Positions 35,640-47,899 of a stretch of DNA of 64,000 nt are shown here, piece after piece (positions within the stretch are counted from its first letter, which is position 1; the number at the start of each line of letters is the position of its first letter). The DNA is from Gnetum montanum (taxonomy: Eukaryota > Streptophyta > Gnetopsida > Gnetales > Gnetaceae). The DNA is taken from positions 158,268 to 222,267 of the forward strand of contig MNCI01023604.1 of NCBI GenBank assembly GCA_015680685.1, written 5' to 3'. The notes under the pieces are model-generated. The model worked only from the letters and a program-made list of their open reading frames with translations. It did no database searches and was not told where the DNA came from. Both the position numbers and the translations under genes were made by a program.

Positions 35640-36760
35640 AGTAGATAGGAGAGGATGTTGTCATACTAGTTTGTTTCCTTGGGATTTTGAGAATTAACAA
35701 CACTAGCAAAGAGGAGTTCATAAAGAAATTGATTAGATAATGGGCTCTCATTCTCTTTGCTATCCCATCTCAATGGAGACAAGTGGTCAGCTACCACATT
35801 CTCAATCCCCTTTCAATTAATCATCATAAAATCAAACTCTTGGAGGATCATCATCCATTGTATGACACACGGGCTCGTTGTTGGCTTCTTCATCAGGAAT
35901 TATATGGAACTATGATTGGTGTGCATAAACACTCTATATTCAAGCACATAGTGCTTAAATTTCTCTAATGTATACACCATTTCCATTAGTTCCTTTTTAG
36001 TGGTGATGTAGTTGAGTTATTCAACCACAATGCTTCTTCTTACACAATGGATATAATATGGATGTTTTTGATCATTCATCTATATAAGCATGGCCCCCAA
36101 GGCATAGTTGGATGCATCCATCATGATATGGAATGGCTTGGACTAGTCTGATGCTCACAGAATCTGAGTTTCTATGAGTTTCTACTTCAGTCATTGAAAT
36201 ACATTTTTGCATTTCTTGGTCCAAATAAATAATGTATCTTTCTTGGTAAGCTCTACAATTGGCTTAGCACTCTTTGAGAATTTTTTGATGAAACATCAAT
36301 AATAACCAGTGTGACTAGGGAATGACCTCACATCCTTTGCTATTTCTAGTTGTTTGGTTATTCCTTGGATGACCCTTATTTTCTCTAGGTCCACCTTGAT
36401 CACTTTATTTGAAATTTGATGCCCCAAGACAATGCCCTCGTGGACCATGAGGTGGCTCTTCTATAGTTGAGCCTTATGTTATTCTCTATACACTATTTAA
36501 CCACTTGCTCAAGGTAGTCCAATGCTCTCTCAAATGTAGCCTCATAGGTAGAGAAGCCATCCATGAAGAATTCTATCCTACTATTGATCTATTTCTAGGA
36601 GATGTAAAGGACCTATCATTGAAATGTGGTGGAAGAATTTTAGAGGACAAAGGACATGTTTTAATACATAAAAGTCCCCCAAGGACTTTTGAACATTGCC
36701 TTGGCTTGGTCCTTTGGTGCAATCTAGATTTGGTTATAACCACTATAACCATTTAGAAGC
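35640..36760 (-). pseudogene. RT (fingers deleted) and RNase H of element B
   Basis: The reading jumps from protease to the DGYSGYNQI-like palm block (about 36740-36710); roughly 700 bases present in A are missing. PWGTF is visible near 36680. The catalytic box reads FMDGFSTY with Gly instead of the second Asp (plus-strand codon 36556-36558). Then HLMVHEGIVLGHQISNK, VDLEKIRVIQGITK and VRSFPSHTGYY. RNase H follows: MMDASNYALGAML (about 36125), LNYITTKKELMEMVYTLEKFKHYV, and FMHTNHSSI where the family has Asp before His. Three catalytic positions are thus changed or missing. Confidence 0.82.
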
Positions 36761-37090
36761 CTATAGTAATAATGCTCCTATGTCACTATACATGATGCAT
36801 GGACTTCTTTTCCTCTCAAAATTTCCAAATTTATTTTCCTTGGAAATATTTAAGGAAAGGTCTCTAATCCCCGACCTTGCATCTATGGTGCTCAGCCATG
36901 CTCTCCTCATGATGATAGGGAATTTTCCTTTACTATTTTTCACATGGAGTACTAGAAAGTTATTAGGATAGGACCACCCACAAATTGTGGTCATAATATC
37001 CTCCAACAATCCCAAAGGAATAGGGATGGATTGGTATACTAGCTTCAATCTAATGTTGATCCTTTTTAATGGATTCAGGTTCCAAAGCAT
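36761..37090 (-). pseudogene. Protease C-terminal part of element B
   Basis: This 109-residue open reading lacks the DLG active site, which would lie just upstream of 37090. It includes LKLVYQSIPIPLGLLEDIMTT, YPNNFLVLHVKNSKGKFPII, RRAWLSTIDARSGIRDLSLN and ENKFGNFERKRSPCIMYSD, all with close counterparts in A and C. It is the longest undamaged coding stretch of the family in the window. Confidence 0.8.
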
Positions 37091-37099
37091 TAGATAATG

Positions 37100-37950
37100 A
37101 TAAAGATTTTATTTTTTATTAAGAATTAGTATGTTGATTTTATTTATTTTTTCGAAAAGATGCTGCTCATGGAGAGAAGGCAGGAGATGAAGATAATAGA
37201 AAAAGCTAGAATAATTGAATGAATATTTGAAAAGATGAAGTATTAAAACTATCAAGACATAATCTGCAACTATGATCATGATTTATGCATGAAGGACACA
37301 TGTAGACACATGTGACATCCATGAATTTCTTTCTATGAGGAAAATTAAGAGGATGAAGCTTCATAAGGATTATAAAATCTCATAGAAATAGCAAGGGAAG
37401 AAAATAGGATAAAAATTTAGTATAAAACCTTCTCACTCTTATTTCTCACTCTCATTCTTATAATATTTAGCTATTCCTTCTCATCCCATATTCTCTTTTC
37501 TCTTCATTATCCATTTCCTAGTTGTAATTGCTTGCCATGTGCTAGTTATTTGAAATCTACTAGTCATTATTGTTGCATGGTGTTCTTGCTATCTACAACT
37601 TTGTACTAGTTATTATTTAGTATTGCAAGTTGTTGTTTTCTTGTTACTATCGTTGCATCTTGGAAGTTAGAAGTTGCTATTATTTATTAGCTACTATGGT
37701 TGGTGTTAATGGAACTACAAGTTGTTGTTATTACTTGGTACTATTATTACCTATAAGCCACCATTATTGTAGCATTTATCTCTACTAAGTTTCTTAGCTT
37801 ACTTTAATCTTATGTTATAAAATTAAGTTATTTTCTCTTTTCTCTTCCTTTATCAAATATTTTAATCTAATAGAAATAATTTAAGATTCTTAATTTAAGT
37901 TTTGTAAAACTTTTTATATTGGTCATTTCACACTTTCACTGATATCATTC
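37100..37950 (+). repeat. LTR-like sequence next to element B
   Basis: Non-coding, with a TATA-like TTTAGTATAAAACC at about 37417 followed by a T/C-rich transcribed-type stretch and a zone of GTTGTTATTACTTGGTACTA-like words (37590-37760). It looks like a plant LTR, but no partner copy, primer site or exact ends were found. Confidence 0.35.
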
Positions 37951-38930
37951 CAATTAGCCATGTCCATAAGTAAGATGACTTAGATGACACCTTACAAAAT
38001 CATGGTGTTTTTTTTTTCTTTTTTCTTTTTTTTTTGTGTTTTATGTTAGTTTATGATCATGACCAAAATTTATGCAATGACACATGGATAATCTTATTTT
38101 TATTTATTCTATTAGATAGGTAAATTTTTCCAATTTGATGAAAATAGTAATAATTGCATTGATGGATTAGTATGAAAGGATTTCTTTTTCTTTATTTTTA
38201 TTAAGTTTGTTGGACATGGAAGTTTAGTTATTACTATTTTGTTGTTGATCTTAATTACTTGCTTACCTTGATGTCCTTGTTATGATTTCTAGTATGCTAC
38301 AATGTCACTATTCTAGTATATAAATATATAAATATACATAAAATTATTATTGGTGTCTCTAGTCTACACTAATGTTTAGTATATTTTAAGGTGCAATTAT
38401 GTTTTGAAATGCAAAAAGAAAAAACATCTAAATGATGGGCGCATTTTGGAAAATTAAATTTCTTGGTATGGAATGGTGATCATGTGGAGAATGATGGAAA
38501 TGCTAGGAAGGAATGGTTTCTTATAAAATAAAAATTTTCTTACTCTTTTTAAGTTGGTTAAATACATTAGCAAAAAAATTATTGGTATAAGAAAGGTATG
38601 TTTAATATAACACACACATACATATGTGCCTTTCAAAATTTAGTTTTATATATAAATACATGATATAGCTATGTTTATGTGTCTTAAATATTTAATATAA
38701 AATGTTTTATTTTTTTCATTTAAGTGATGTACTTGATGATCTACATGATGTATTTTATTCCAAAAATTGTAATTATTTATTAGAATATTAGCTCTCATAT
38801 AGGTTTTGGGCTTGGTTTTGGAATGTCATGTTGTGATGCATTGTGTATATGGTTCTTATCTAAGATCTAGCATAGAGATGTAGGAATGGTTGGTTGATGG
38901 ACAACCACTGTTGGATGTCAAGACACATTC
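37951..38930. other. No gene seen
   Basis: AT-rich. A long T/C tract (about 38007-38042) and several AT-rich zones; no coding similarity recognised on either strand. Confidence 0.5.
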
Positions 38931-39608
38931 TTTGTATAGCATGGTATGTGGCTTCTTTCTAGGTCCCATTCTACAAGCATATTTACAATATCTTATGAGT
39001 CAGTTATAGTTAAATGTGCTTCCCATACAGATAATGTTGTCAGATCTTCAATATGAATATCAAGACATCCAGTTCTAGATCATTCATGGGATATCTAGTT
39101 TCTTATGGCCTTAATTAATAGGATGCATATGCCACAACCTATCTATCCTTCATCAACACACAACCAAATCCTTCCCTTGAAGCATTGATATTAACATCAT
39201 ATGGATGTTCTAGTGTGGAAGATATTAGCACTAGAGCAATCACCAATCTATGCTTCAACTCTTCAAATGCAACTTGACAAGCTAGGATCCAAGTAAAGTT
39301 ATTCTCCTTCCTCAACAATCAAGTCAAAGAAGAGGCTACACAAGAAAAATGTTTCACAAACCTATGGTAATATCCTACTAATCCTAAGAAGCTTCACACC
39401 TCCACTATTGATTGCAATATAGGCCAATCACAAATGACTATAATCTTGGCCAATCATGAATGACTATAATCTTTGTAGGACCCATAGAGATACCAGCTCT
39501 TGACAACACATGTTCCAAGAATTAAATCTCTAACTACCAAAATGAACACTTGGATGGATAAGCATTGCAAGTGCTTTGCATCAACTAATCATTAGGAGAA
39601 TATACTAT
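38930..39608 (-). pseudogene. RT connection and RNase H fragment of a chromovirus-like gypsy element (F)
   Basis: Minus strand frames give KCSFW...FLEHVLSRAGISM (RT thumb region, family LGHVVS..GI.VD), SLGLVGYYHRFVKHFS (connection), then VAFEELKHRLVIALVL and RNase H pieces NASREGFGCVLM, VVAYASY, ETRYPMNDLELDVLIFKI and HYLYGKHI. YA-S...L-K-x-x-E-x-x-Y-x-x-x-D-L-E is typical of Tekay/CRM/Reina chromoviruses. It starts directly at an LTR-like block and overlaps in protein coordinates with fragment E, so E and F are separate copies. Confidence 0.75.
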
Positions 39609-40130
39609 TGTAATATTCAAAAAATAAATGAAAAAGATAAATAATGTTCATAATTAAAAAGTAGGTAAGAATATGATCCGAGTAACACTAATTCTACTTT
39701 AATCAAGCTTCTAGAAATAAAGTTAAGTGCATTTAAATTTTATCAATAAAATAATAAATGATAATATTTAATCAATACAAGTGATGATCAAAATTTTCTG
39801 AAACACCCAAATAGAAAAACATAATCATAATTGACAATATTAAAACCATGCTTGTGATCCTAACATCACAACTAATTCTCTATAGGTCCTAATTAATTCT
39901 ATTCAACACATATCCATTCAATCATAATTGCAAATTTTGAGCAAGTTGTGAAATGATACTTCCATACTTAATCTTTAGCATATTTTCCTTGCATGCTCAC
40001 ACAAAATTATTGTATATAGTAATTTAGCACAAGCATATAAGGGAAAGGCAAAGACAACCTACTTAAATTTTCCAATGAAAAAAATCTAAAACAACCATAA
40101 AAGTCTCAAAAATCTAGCAAAACCCCATTT

Positions 40131-40334
40131 TTGTCCAAAAAAATATTGTGCATACATATACACAACTATAGCAATTTCAAACCTAAGTTCATAGCAAAAA
40201 CAAAATCCATTCATAAATCTAAAAAAATTGAAAGAAGAGTTAAAGATAAAAGAAACAAAAAAATAAGGGAAAATAGACTTAAAATCAATTTTTGTTGGAA
40301 AAAAATTAAAAATTCAATTACTCAACCAATGTAG
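40131..40334. other. Lys-rich short reading, probably not a gene
   Basis: This stretch is A-rich LTR sequence. Its 67-residue reading is Lys/Ile-rich and has no recognisable motif. Confidence 0.4.
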
Positions 40335-40457
40335 TGGGAAAAGCGATGCATAAAAGTTCATTCTACATATTAGATGTTCATTCTTTATGCTTTTTCTTAT
40401 TCTTCCTTTTTGTTTACATCACATGCACATAATGTTGAAAATAGCTTTAACTATATA

Positions 40458-40479
40458 TGTGTGTGTATATACACACACA
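40458..40479. repeat. TG/TA/CA microsatellite forming a 22-bp perfect palindrome
   Basis: TGTGTGTGTAT followed by its exact reverse complement ATACACACACA. It lies within the candidate LTR. Confidence 0.9.
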
Positions 40480-40993
40480 CATACACTTTTTAAAAAATTT
40501 TCCTTTATGAAATATTGTTATAATTTTAATTTTTTTTTAATTTTTTCTTCCAACTAATTCCAAAAATTAAACACTCATAACAAAGACTTCAAATTAAAAT
40601 CCTTTTAAATCTTTGAGATCCATGTTAAACACACTACACATCCACATGCTAAAATCACATCCAAGAATCACACAACATAGTGCTATAGTTTAAATGCATA
40701 AATATCTAAATCATGGAGAAAGCATAAACACATATCAAAGAGTTTCTCTTATATCCTAATCTAACATCCTTGCCAACCACATCACCTATATAACACATCA
40801 CATGTACCAATGTATATAATCATGCTAGTTAAGCATGTAAAAGTTCATAATCATTGCATGTAAGTCAAGGCATCACAACATATAAATTATCATCATAACA
40901 AACTAACAGATCCTCGATAATGCACCAAGATCACATACAAATAAAAATCATAAATATAATGCAATAGCTGAAGCCTATGGAAGGGGTGTAACA

Positions 40994-41560
40994 CTACTTA
41001 TCATCCTTATCATGAAACTATATGGCCAAGGTAACTTATTGTTTCTTTAAAAAACTTACATTTACTCAAATATTTCTTCAACTAATTTTAAGTTAAATTA
41101 TCTATGATTGTTTTTAAATGTTTCACATGTTCCTCCATTTACTTAGAATACATGAGTATATCATCCATAAATATAATTACAAACTTATTCAAATATTTCT
41201 TTAAAATATTAATCAAAAGAATCCTAAATGTTTTCCATGGTGTTTGTAAGTCTAAATAATATTATTACAAACTCATATAACCCATATATGATTTTAAAAA
41301 TACTATTATTAATATTTTTTCTTAATTATTATTTGATAATATCCTAATTTCGAATCAATATTTGAAATATAGCATGCTATATAGGTTCATTGAATAAATC
41401 ATTAATTTCTGGTAATGGATAAGTATTCTTGATTAAAACTTTGTTTAATACTCTATAATCTATGCATAATCTTAAAGCTCCATCTTATTCCTTAACAAAA
41501 ACTGTAGATACATCCCAAGGTAATATACTCAAGTATATCTTATCCACCTTGAAACAAGTA
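40994..41560 (-). pseudogene. RT fragment of a chromovirus-like gypsy element (E)
   Basis: Reading minus from about 41560: KIYLSILPWDVSTVFVKE, then [20 protein letters not shown] and [11 protein letters not shown] (fingers/palm entry). Next come YGLYEFVIILFRLTNTM, the catalytic box as FMDDI plus YSK with a frameshift, EEHVKHLKTI, and KCKFFKETISYLGHIVS ending right at 41000. Order and spacing fit Ty3/gypsy RT, with fingers, palm and thumb all present but stop-ridden. R-x-C-I-D-Y-R-x-L-N-K-V-x-I-K-N is typical of chromoviruses. Confidence 0.82.
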
Positions 41561-44459
41561 ATTAAGTTGAACTTTTAATTCCAATAATTCATTTACAATA
41601 AACATTTCCAAGTCTTCTTATATTAGTTTATTTACTAGAAATATATCTATTATATGTTTGACTATTATTTTCAATGATAATTATTTTGTTTTTCTAACTA
41701 AAAGTTGTTTAAATTCCTTAAATTCTCTAGAAAGTTCAATCTTAGTTTCATTTTCTACTTTGATAACTCTCACTAAAAATAATATTGCATCTTTCTTAAA
41801 TAATTATTTAGCTTGCTTAAGGGTAATAATATAGATTTTTCTAGTCTTTTCTACCTTCCTTAAGCTCCTAACTTCTTCAAAGGTCGGTATTCTCAAGAAA
41901 CAAGTTCTAAAGTACATAGTAACATTAAATTTTTGAGGGAAAAAAGCTTATTCTTTGGATCTTAGATCATTTTTATTTTAATTGACCTGAAAAGTTTCTA
42001 ACTTTATTAAAACATCCTAAATTTATTTCCCAAGACTTTGATTTATTTTAAGAAGTTCTTCTTGAATGCCGACAATATTGTTTATTTATTGTTCTAAAGC
42101 ATCCATACACTTATTGACACATCTCTATAAGTCTTCAATTAATTCTTTAGTCTCTAGATGTTCTTAACAATATTCAATAAATGAGGATTGGAAGATCCAA
42201 TCTATAGAGCTCACTTAAGTAGTGGTTAAGGTTGTTAAAGTATTGAAATAATTACTTCTATTAGGCAATTAACTAGTCGATCCTCTTTCCTCATGCCTAA
42301 TGTATAACTCAATTTTGAGTACAAATATGACCAATTTGACCTCCTCATTACATCCATAAGGCTAATAAATATTAGGTATGTTGATTTATTCATTGGAAAT
42401 GAACTCTAGATGCCAAATTTATGCTCATTATGGTGATGTCTTAAAAGGGAAACTTCCCAAGATGTCATTGCTAAAAAATGAAACTTCTAAAAAGATCTCC
42501 CATCCCAATTCTACTTTAGAACTAGTACACTTAATTACAAATTTCTTATTTCAATTTTTAATATCTAGACAATTTTCCAATTGTTTATCCAATTAGGATT
42601 TGGAATGAGTTTATCCATTAAATTAATGGTTGATAATACAACATCAATCCAATTATCCAAAAGCATGTAATGTACAAGAAATCAAAACATGTAGATATAA
42701 AATTTTATTTTAACAAAGATGAACTAAAGGAAGAAAATGTAAAGTTGAAGTATATTTTCTTGAGTTAAAAATTGGTTGACCTTTTGTTGGAATAACTTCA
42801 AGTATATAAAAATAGTTATTTGTTAAAAAGGATTGACATTGAAAAAATTGATGAAAGTGAAAATCCACAATGTTCAAACACAATAATATTAATACACATT
42901 TCATCCTAAAGGTGGTACTATTCAATATAGTGTGAAATGTACCCCATGTTTAAGGATATTTTCTAATGTCTCTTCCATGATGAGTTTATATATTTTGTGT
43001 TTTAAGTTGAAGTCTTATATTTTATAGTAATGTCCATAGTCATTTAATCCAAAAATTTGAGCTCTATTTAGAATTTAGAAGACATGTTATGTATTTAGTT
43101 TAAAGTAAAGCTTAAAAGCATCAAGGTCTATTGAATCTTCATGATGTAATAATATGAAATGAGGCAAAATCCTTAGTCCCTCATCTATAAAAAGATCTTA
43201 TTCTCTCATTTAAGGCTTTAGATGGACTTGTTGATAATATCGATAATTGTTAAACTTTTAGAACAATAGAAGGCATGTTGCATTGAAATTCTCCTAACTT
43301 TAAGTTTTTACTTCTTCCTTATAAAATCTTAAAAGAGTTCTTATAATTTTTAATGAAAATATTAATTCTCTAAAGTTAATTTTGGATGTTTTTTATATGT
43401 TTACATGAATTTACATTAGTGTATTATGTTTCTCATTTTATTTAATCAAAAGTTTGATTTTTCATGAATTTTATTTGACTTATAAGTAAGATCTAGAAAG
43501 GGTTATTCCTTTTTTGAATTTGTAGAAAATTTGATAATCTAAGAAATTATCATCTTAATTAGAAATCTATTCTATCATCTCTTTAATTTCATCATTTGGG
43601 AAGAGTTTCCTTAGGATTTTGTTTCAAATCCCCTTATAATTTATTTTTAATTGCAATTGAATCTCATTACTCCCAAATCCTAAAAGCTAGATGAATATAG
43701 ATCTAAGAAGATTTTACCAATTCTAATAATCAATGCCTAAATCTAGTCTTACTCATTATTTATTTCTCACAATTTCTCATTGAATATAAAATAAGACATA
43801 AAATCCTATAAAGATTAATTGAATTCTATTTGAAATTGTTATACATGTACAAGTTGAGCAAGAATCTAGCATTTGATCTTTAGAGAGATATTAGATCTTA
43901 AATTTACCTTTAAACTAATGTTTTAAATTGATTGTGTTCTATTTCTTACACCATGGAGTCAACCAAAAGCTCATCAAGGCTCATGGTTTAACTTGTGATT
44001 TTTTGCCATAACTTCATTACAACTCAAAATTTTTGTGTGGGCTAAATCATAACCCCACCATGACATGTAGCTTGTCTTGTAATATTTACCACAATAGGTG
44101 GCCACCCTTTTAGTTTCATCAAATAAATTATTTTTATTTTAGATCATCCTAATTTAATCACTTCTCATGGTCTTCTTCTCCATCCTTACCATGATTTTTG
44201 GTTTGCTTGTGGATCATTAAGAAGTGACCATGTTCAAATCCCTTTACATGTGATCAAATTATATCCAACTTCTTTGCTAAATTTCAGAGTTTGGATCTTA
44301 GATCAATATTGCCAAGATCCACCTTAGTGTTGTTGTATCCTTTGACATAGAGATCCTCAATCAAGCATCCATCTTCTTCTTTGAATATTTGGGTAATTGA
44401 GGTTCTCTAAGAAATTTATGCTAAAAGGATCAGTCTTAAGTGGTATGATAGTGAACCAA
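41561..44459. other. No certain gene; probable retroelement-derived sequence
   Basis: 41561-42200 may be upstream pol/gag of fragment E (Lys/Leu-rich, stop-broken minus readings), but no motif is secure. At 42715-42900 a plus reading DELKEENVKLKY...LLLE resembles the coiled-coil spacer between gag and pol of some Copia elements; this is weak. 43000-44400 shows no coding signal. Confidence 0.35.
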
Positions 44460-44880
44460 GGATGCTAGTTAAATGCTAAGAAATGGCTTGATGAAATTTA
44501 AAATTACTTTACTATAGTCAACCTATATGCATTAGAATATCTCTCAGTTACAATTGTATACCTACAAGGAATAAAATTTTCATGGTGGAACAAAGTTTAA
44601 AAAGTGATGAATTCATTTAAATTTTGTTCCATGTTTATGAACAAACTTATCCCTCATTCATTCATCCAAGAGCATCAAGTGGACTTAAACTTCCCAAGGT
44701 TGGCTTGATGGTTTTTTAACGATTATTACAAAGATTTTGACTCATTGGTAAGGTTATTTACCTATAGGAAGGAAAATAACACAGCCAATTAATACATAAG
44801 TAGGTTACCTTTTTCCCTACAACTTTACTGTCATGCCTTATGCCCATCAATCCTAAATGATGTTTATTGATTGCATGAAA
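44460..44880 (+). pseudogene. Gag fragment, Tekay/CRM-like type (element H)
   Basis: AKKWLDEI, then NYFTIVNLYALEYLSVTIVY followed by LQGIKFSWWNKV fits the retrotrans_gag core W-L-x-x-x-E-x-x-F...V...A...L-x-G-x-A-x-x-W-W. Then FPRLA...FFNDYYKDFDSLV and YISRLPFS. Only this part is recognisable; a possible Cys pair lies near 45015 but no protease or RT follows. Confidence 0.6.
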
Positions 44881-46560
44881 TTATGAGGAAGTGAAATGTG
44901 CTTAAATAATTTCTTAACAAGCTATAATGATTATGAATAGTGCTTTTTCTAAAATAAAAAAAAATTAAGTTCTTCTATAATGAAGGCAATTCGCTAAAGT
45001 GAAATTGGTTGCTTCAATGTAAGAAATCTTGTGCCAGTATGTGTAGAGTCAAGAAGTTAATCCTTATCATAAATAAGAATGATAGAAATGTGAACAAGAT
45101 TTAGAAAATCTAACAAGAGTTACTACATTGAAGAAGATCTTGGTGGTGACTAGGTAGATTCCAAAGATTTTAAGTTATTTTAACTTCTCTATTAGGTTTT
45201 ATGTCTTAACAAGATCCTTAGTAAAAAATCTAAGTCACAGGCTTGTTCATGATGAGATGCTCTTCATAATATTAATATATTTTTTAATTTTACCTATACA
45301 TTATCGTTGTTTTTTTAGGAAGTTTTCAAACCAATAAGAATATTGTTTTAAATTAAACCAAGATATAGTCAATTTCAATACAATGAAAAAGGCTTTATCT
45401 AAAAAACCAAAAATTTTATAAATAGATTCAATATAACATATTTTGACGAGATGTATATAATGAACTAGAAATATTACAATATTCATGGTAATAAAAAACT
45501 TTCAAATACTAAAATGTACCATATTATATAGTTAACTATTAACATTAACAATATCAAATCTTAACAACAAATTATAATAAATATTGTTATACATAAGTAG
45601 CTCAGATCCAACCATGCTTGCAATTTTATGTTTTAGTAGAATATTTTTTAAAATTTACTTTTTATATATATATTTTTTTTTTCAAATTTTAAAATTATTT
45701 GTAATTTTGATTTTTTCTAAAGTCTTTGTATCATTAACCATTTTAAAAACATTTTTAAGATGTATTTGAGTAATGATTAAGTATGTATGATAAGAAAAGA
45801 GAATAATACAGTGTAGATGGCTACAAAACATTAATCATTTTTGAAAAAATGCAAACACCACTTAGGACACATGGGAAACATAAAGGGTAGAATGCAAAAA
45901 TGATCATATATAAATAAAAAGGGCTCAAAGTATGAAAATAACTTATCATTTATTCTTTATGTGATAATATGCTATACTTTAGGCCAACACAACTTCAATT
46001 TTAGTTATTCATTGAATCTTGAAAGAAATTTATTTTATTTTTTTATACAATGACATAAAACTAAATCAATACTAAATTGATTATCTAGGACTTTATTTTA
46101 AGTTCAAAATAGAAAAAATTGCATACCTCACTACAAAAATATTTTGATTGAGTGTCTTGAGCATGTGTCAACTACTTTCTCTAGGTTTTGTAAGTAAAAG
46201 AAAAGGTAATACAACTATTCTTAAAATGATAGAAAATACAAGTATTCTTTATACTTATTAAGAACCCTATATAATGTTACATGGGAATTTTGCATTGCTT
46301 ATGCAATGAATGATGCACTATGTTTATTGTGTGGTGATGTAAAAATGACTAGTGATAATGCCTATATGAACTGAATAAGTATGTAAAGTGAAATAAATAT
46401 CCTTCTTTTTGTTCTAATTTATTTAAAAGAATTACTCTCTTTCCCTTTGTTATATATGAGAATAATGAAGGAATAGAGCTTGCGATTTTTGGGACTTTAT
46501 AGATAATAATTTACATGTGTAAATTGCCTAGTGGATGCAATAATGTTAGCAACAACTATG
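44881..46560. other. No gene seen
   Basis: AT-rich sequence without recognisable coding or RNA features. By position it could be leader or U5 of element H or simple decayed intergenic DNA. Confidence 0.45.
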
Positions 46561-46574
46561 ACATGGTACATCCT

Positions 46575-46745
46575 TTTTGGTGTTTGGATGTTTGGCTCTT
46601 TGGACTTTTGAACTTCTAGACTTCTAAGCCTTTGAGCCGTTGAGTCTATAAATCCTTGGATCTTGAAGCCTATGAGCTTTTGGTCCTCAAGGTTATCAAA
46701 CTTTTCAGCATTTAAATATCTAGGCTTTCAAGAATTCATGTTTTT
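46575..46745. repeat. Short-period degenerate repeat (GCCTTTGAGC-type)
   Basis: Successive words such as TTTGGACTTTTGAAC, TTCTAGACTTC, TAAGCCTTTGAGCCG, TTGAGTC, CTTGGATCTTGAAGCC, TATGAGCTTTTGG recur every 8-12 bases. A degenerate micro/minisatellite next to LTR G. Confidence 0.65.
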
Positions 46746-46893
46746 GAGTAGTTTAGATGCTAAACATTTATGATTTTGTATGGTAATTTCCTTTTTATAA
46801 AAATGAGAAAAATGAACTAGACTAATGGATACATTTCATTCATAAATTTAAGAAAACTTGTAATTTATATCAAAAAAATGTCAAAAATACTTT

Positions 46894-47681
46894 TAATAAG
46901 TGGTAAAGTAGACCCCATGTTCAAACATACAGATCACTTGTGTTCACACATGATTTGGTAAAATTACATGGACTAAGACTAGTTAATTTCCTTAGATAGC
47001 TAAATGTTTTGTCACTGGTTATTTTCTTTTCAATCACACTTGTGTGATTTTGATTCATATAGTTAAGTGTGATTACGACATATGATCAATTTATTATTAT
47101 TAAAACATTAAAATATTAAACTAATTAATCTATGTGCAAGAAAAGAATCTAATCTAGCCTAAGCATTGAGTATTTATTTCCAACTTGTCATACATATTTT
47201 GAACATAAATTAGTGCTATTGGGTTACCAAGTGTTCACTGCTGGATATACCAAGTTTCCACCACTCGGATTACCAAACATGAATGCCTTTATTACTAAAA
47301 TTGGTCATACTCATGTGAATTAGTGAAGTGCAATGAAAATAGATTAATTGATTAAGTTCATGAAATTAAAAGAGTAAGTAAAGTAGATTGCAAATTAAGA
47401 GATTCGAATAATAAAAAAAGTGGTACTATAAAAGAAGTATATCTTGATTTTATTTTCACCATGAAAATGTGTCTAGGTACATTAACACTCAAATACAATG
47501 CCATACAATCCATACTATGAGCACTCGATGACAAAATCTAACATCTATGAAATTAAATGATAAGAGTGGGAAAACCATATTTATAAGCATTCATTATATT
47601 GCATCAATGTTGATGCATTAACAAATCTAGATTTATATTGACATTGATATATCATATGACTAAGTGAATCGACTTTCATCA
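46894..47681 (-). repeat. 3' LTR of element G (788 bp)
   Basis: The plus strand starts TAATAAGTGGTAAAGTAGACC (compare TGATGAGTGGTGTAGTAATCC in D) and ends TTTCATCA. Internal GGGTTACCAAGTGTTCACTG at 47220 is shared with the other LTRs. It has the palindromic GCATCAATGTTGATGC at about 47604-47619. The five bases to the left, ACTTT, would be the target duplication. Confidence 0.8.
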
Positions 47682-47700
47682 TACCTCAATGACTAACTAA
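47682..47700 (-). other. Polypurine tract of element G
   Basis: The minus strand reads TTAGTTAGTCATTGAGGTA, two changes from the D tract, directly before the LTR. Confidence 0.8.
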
Positions 47701-47899
47701 AGACTCATTCTTAAGTTAACAAAATTAGGATCTAACTATTTATAAAATTATGGAAGTATTATACTAATTGACTAACTAACTTGTGTGTTGTGTTATAAAA
47801 ATTATTTGTGTTTTGTAGTTCATCTCAATAAAATTTGAACACACTATACAAAATAAATTTTTCAAATATGTATAAAATATGGATTGAGGAGTATGCATC

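Larger units (their letters stand above)
33600..37090 (-). mobile_element. Element B: pol remnant of the A/C family
   Basis: Minus strand order: protease tail (37090-36761), RT without fingers (36760-36250), RNase H (36130-35750), integrase (35630-34600), pol end (34588-34340), then the conserved non-coding region (34330-33600). Both LTRs, leader, gag and the 3' ORF are absent. At the 5' side it is cut just after the protease active site; at the 3' side it meets element L. Confidence 0.85.
39609..40993. repeat. Candidate LTR between fragments E and F
   Basis: Non-coding, starting TGTAATATTC at 39609 and ending GGGGTGTAACA at 40993 (TG...CA ends; minus start TGTTACACCCC). It lies exactly between two gypsy RT fragments. 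The flanking five bases do not match convincingly, so it may be one LTR of a broken element rather than a clean solo LTR. Confidence 0.45.

Noticed and set aside
39609-40993. Clean solo LTR splitting one RT gene
   Set aside because: Both flanking fragments contain the same RT motif (LGHIVS-type), so they are two copies, and no target duplication matches.
42715-42900. Copia gag-pol spacer (DELKEENVKLKY...)
   Set aside because: Only a short Glu/Lys/Leu-rich stretch resembles it; no zinc knuckle, protease or integrase nearby.
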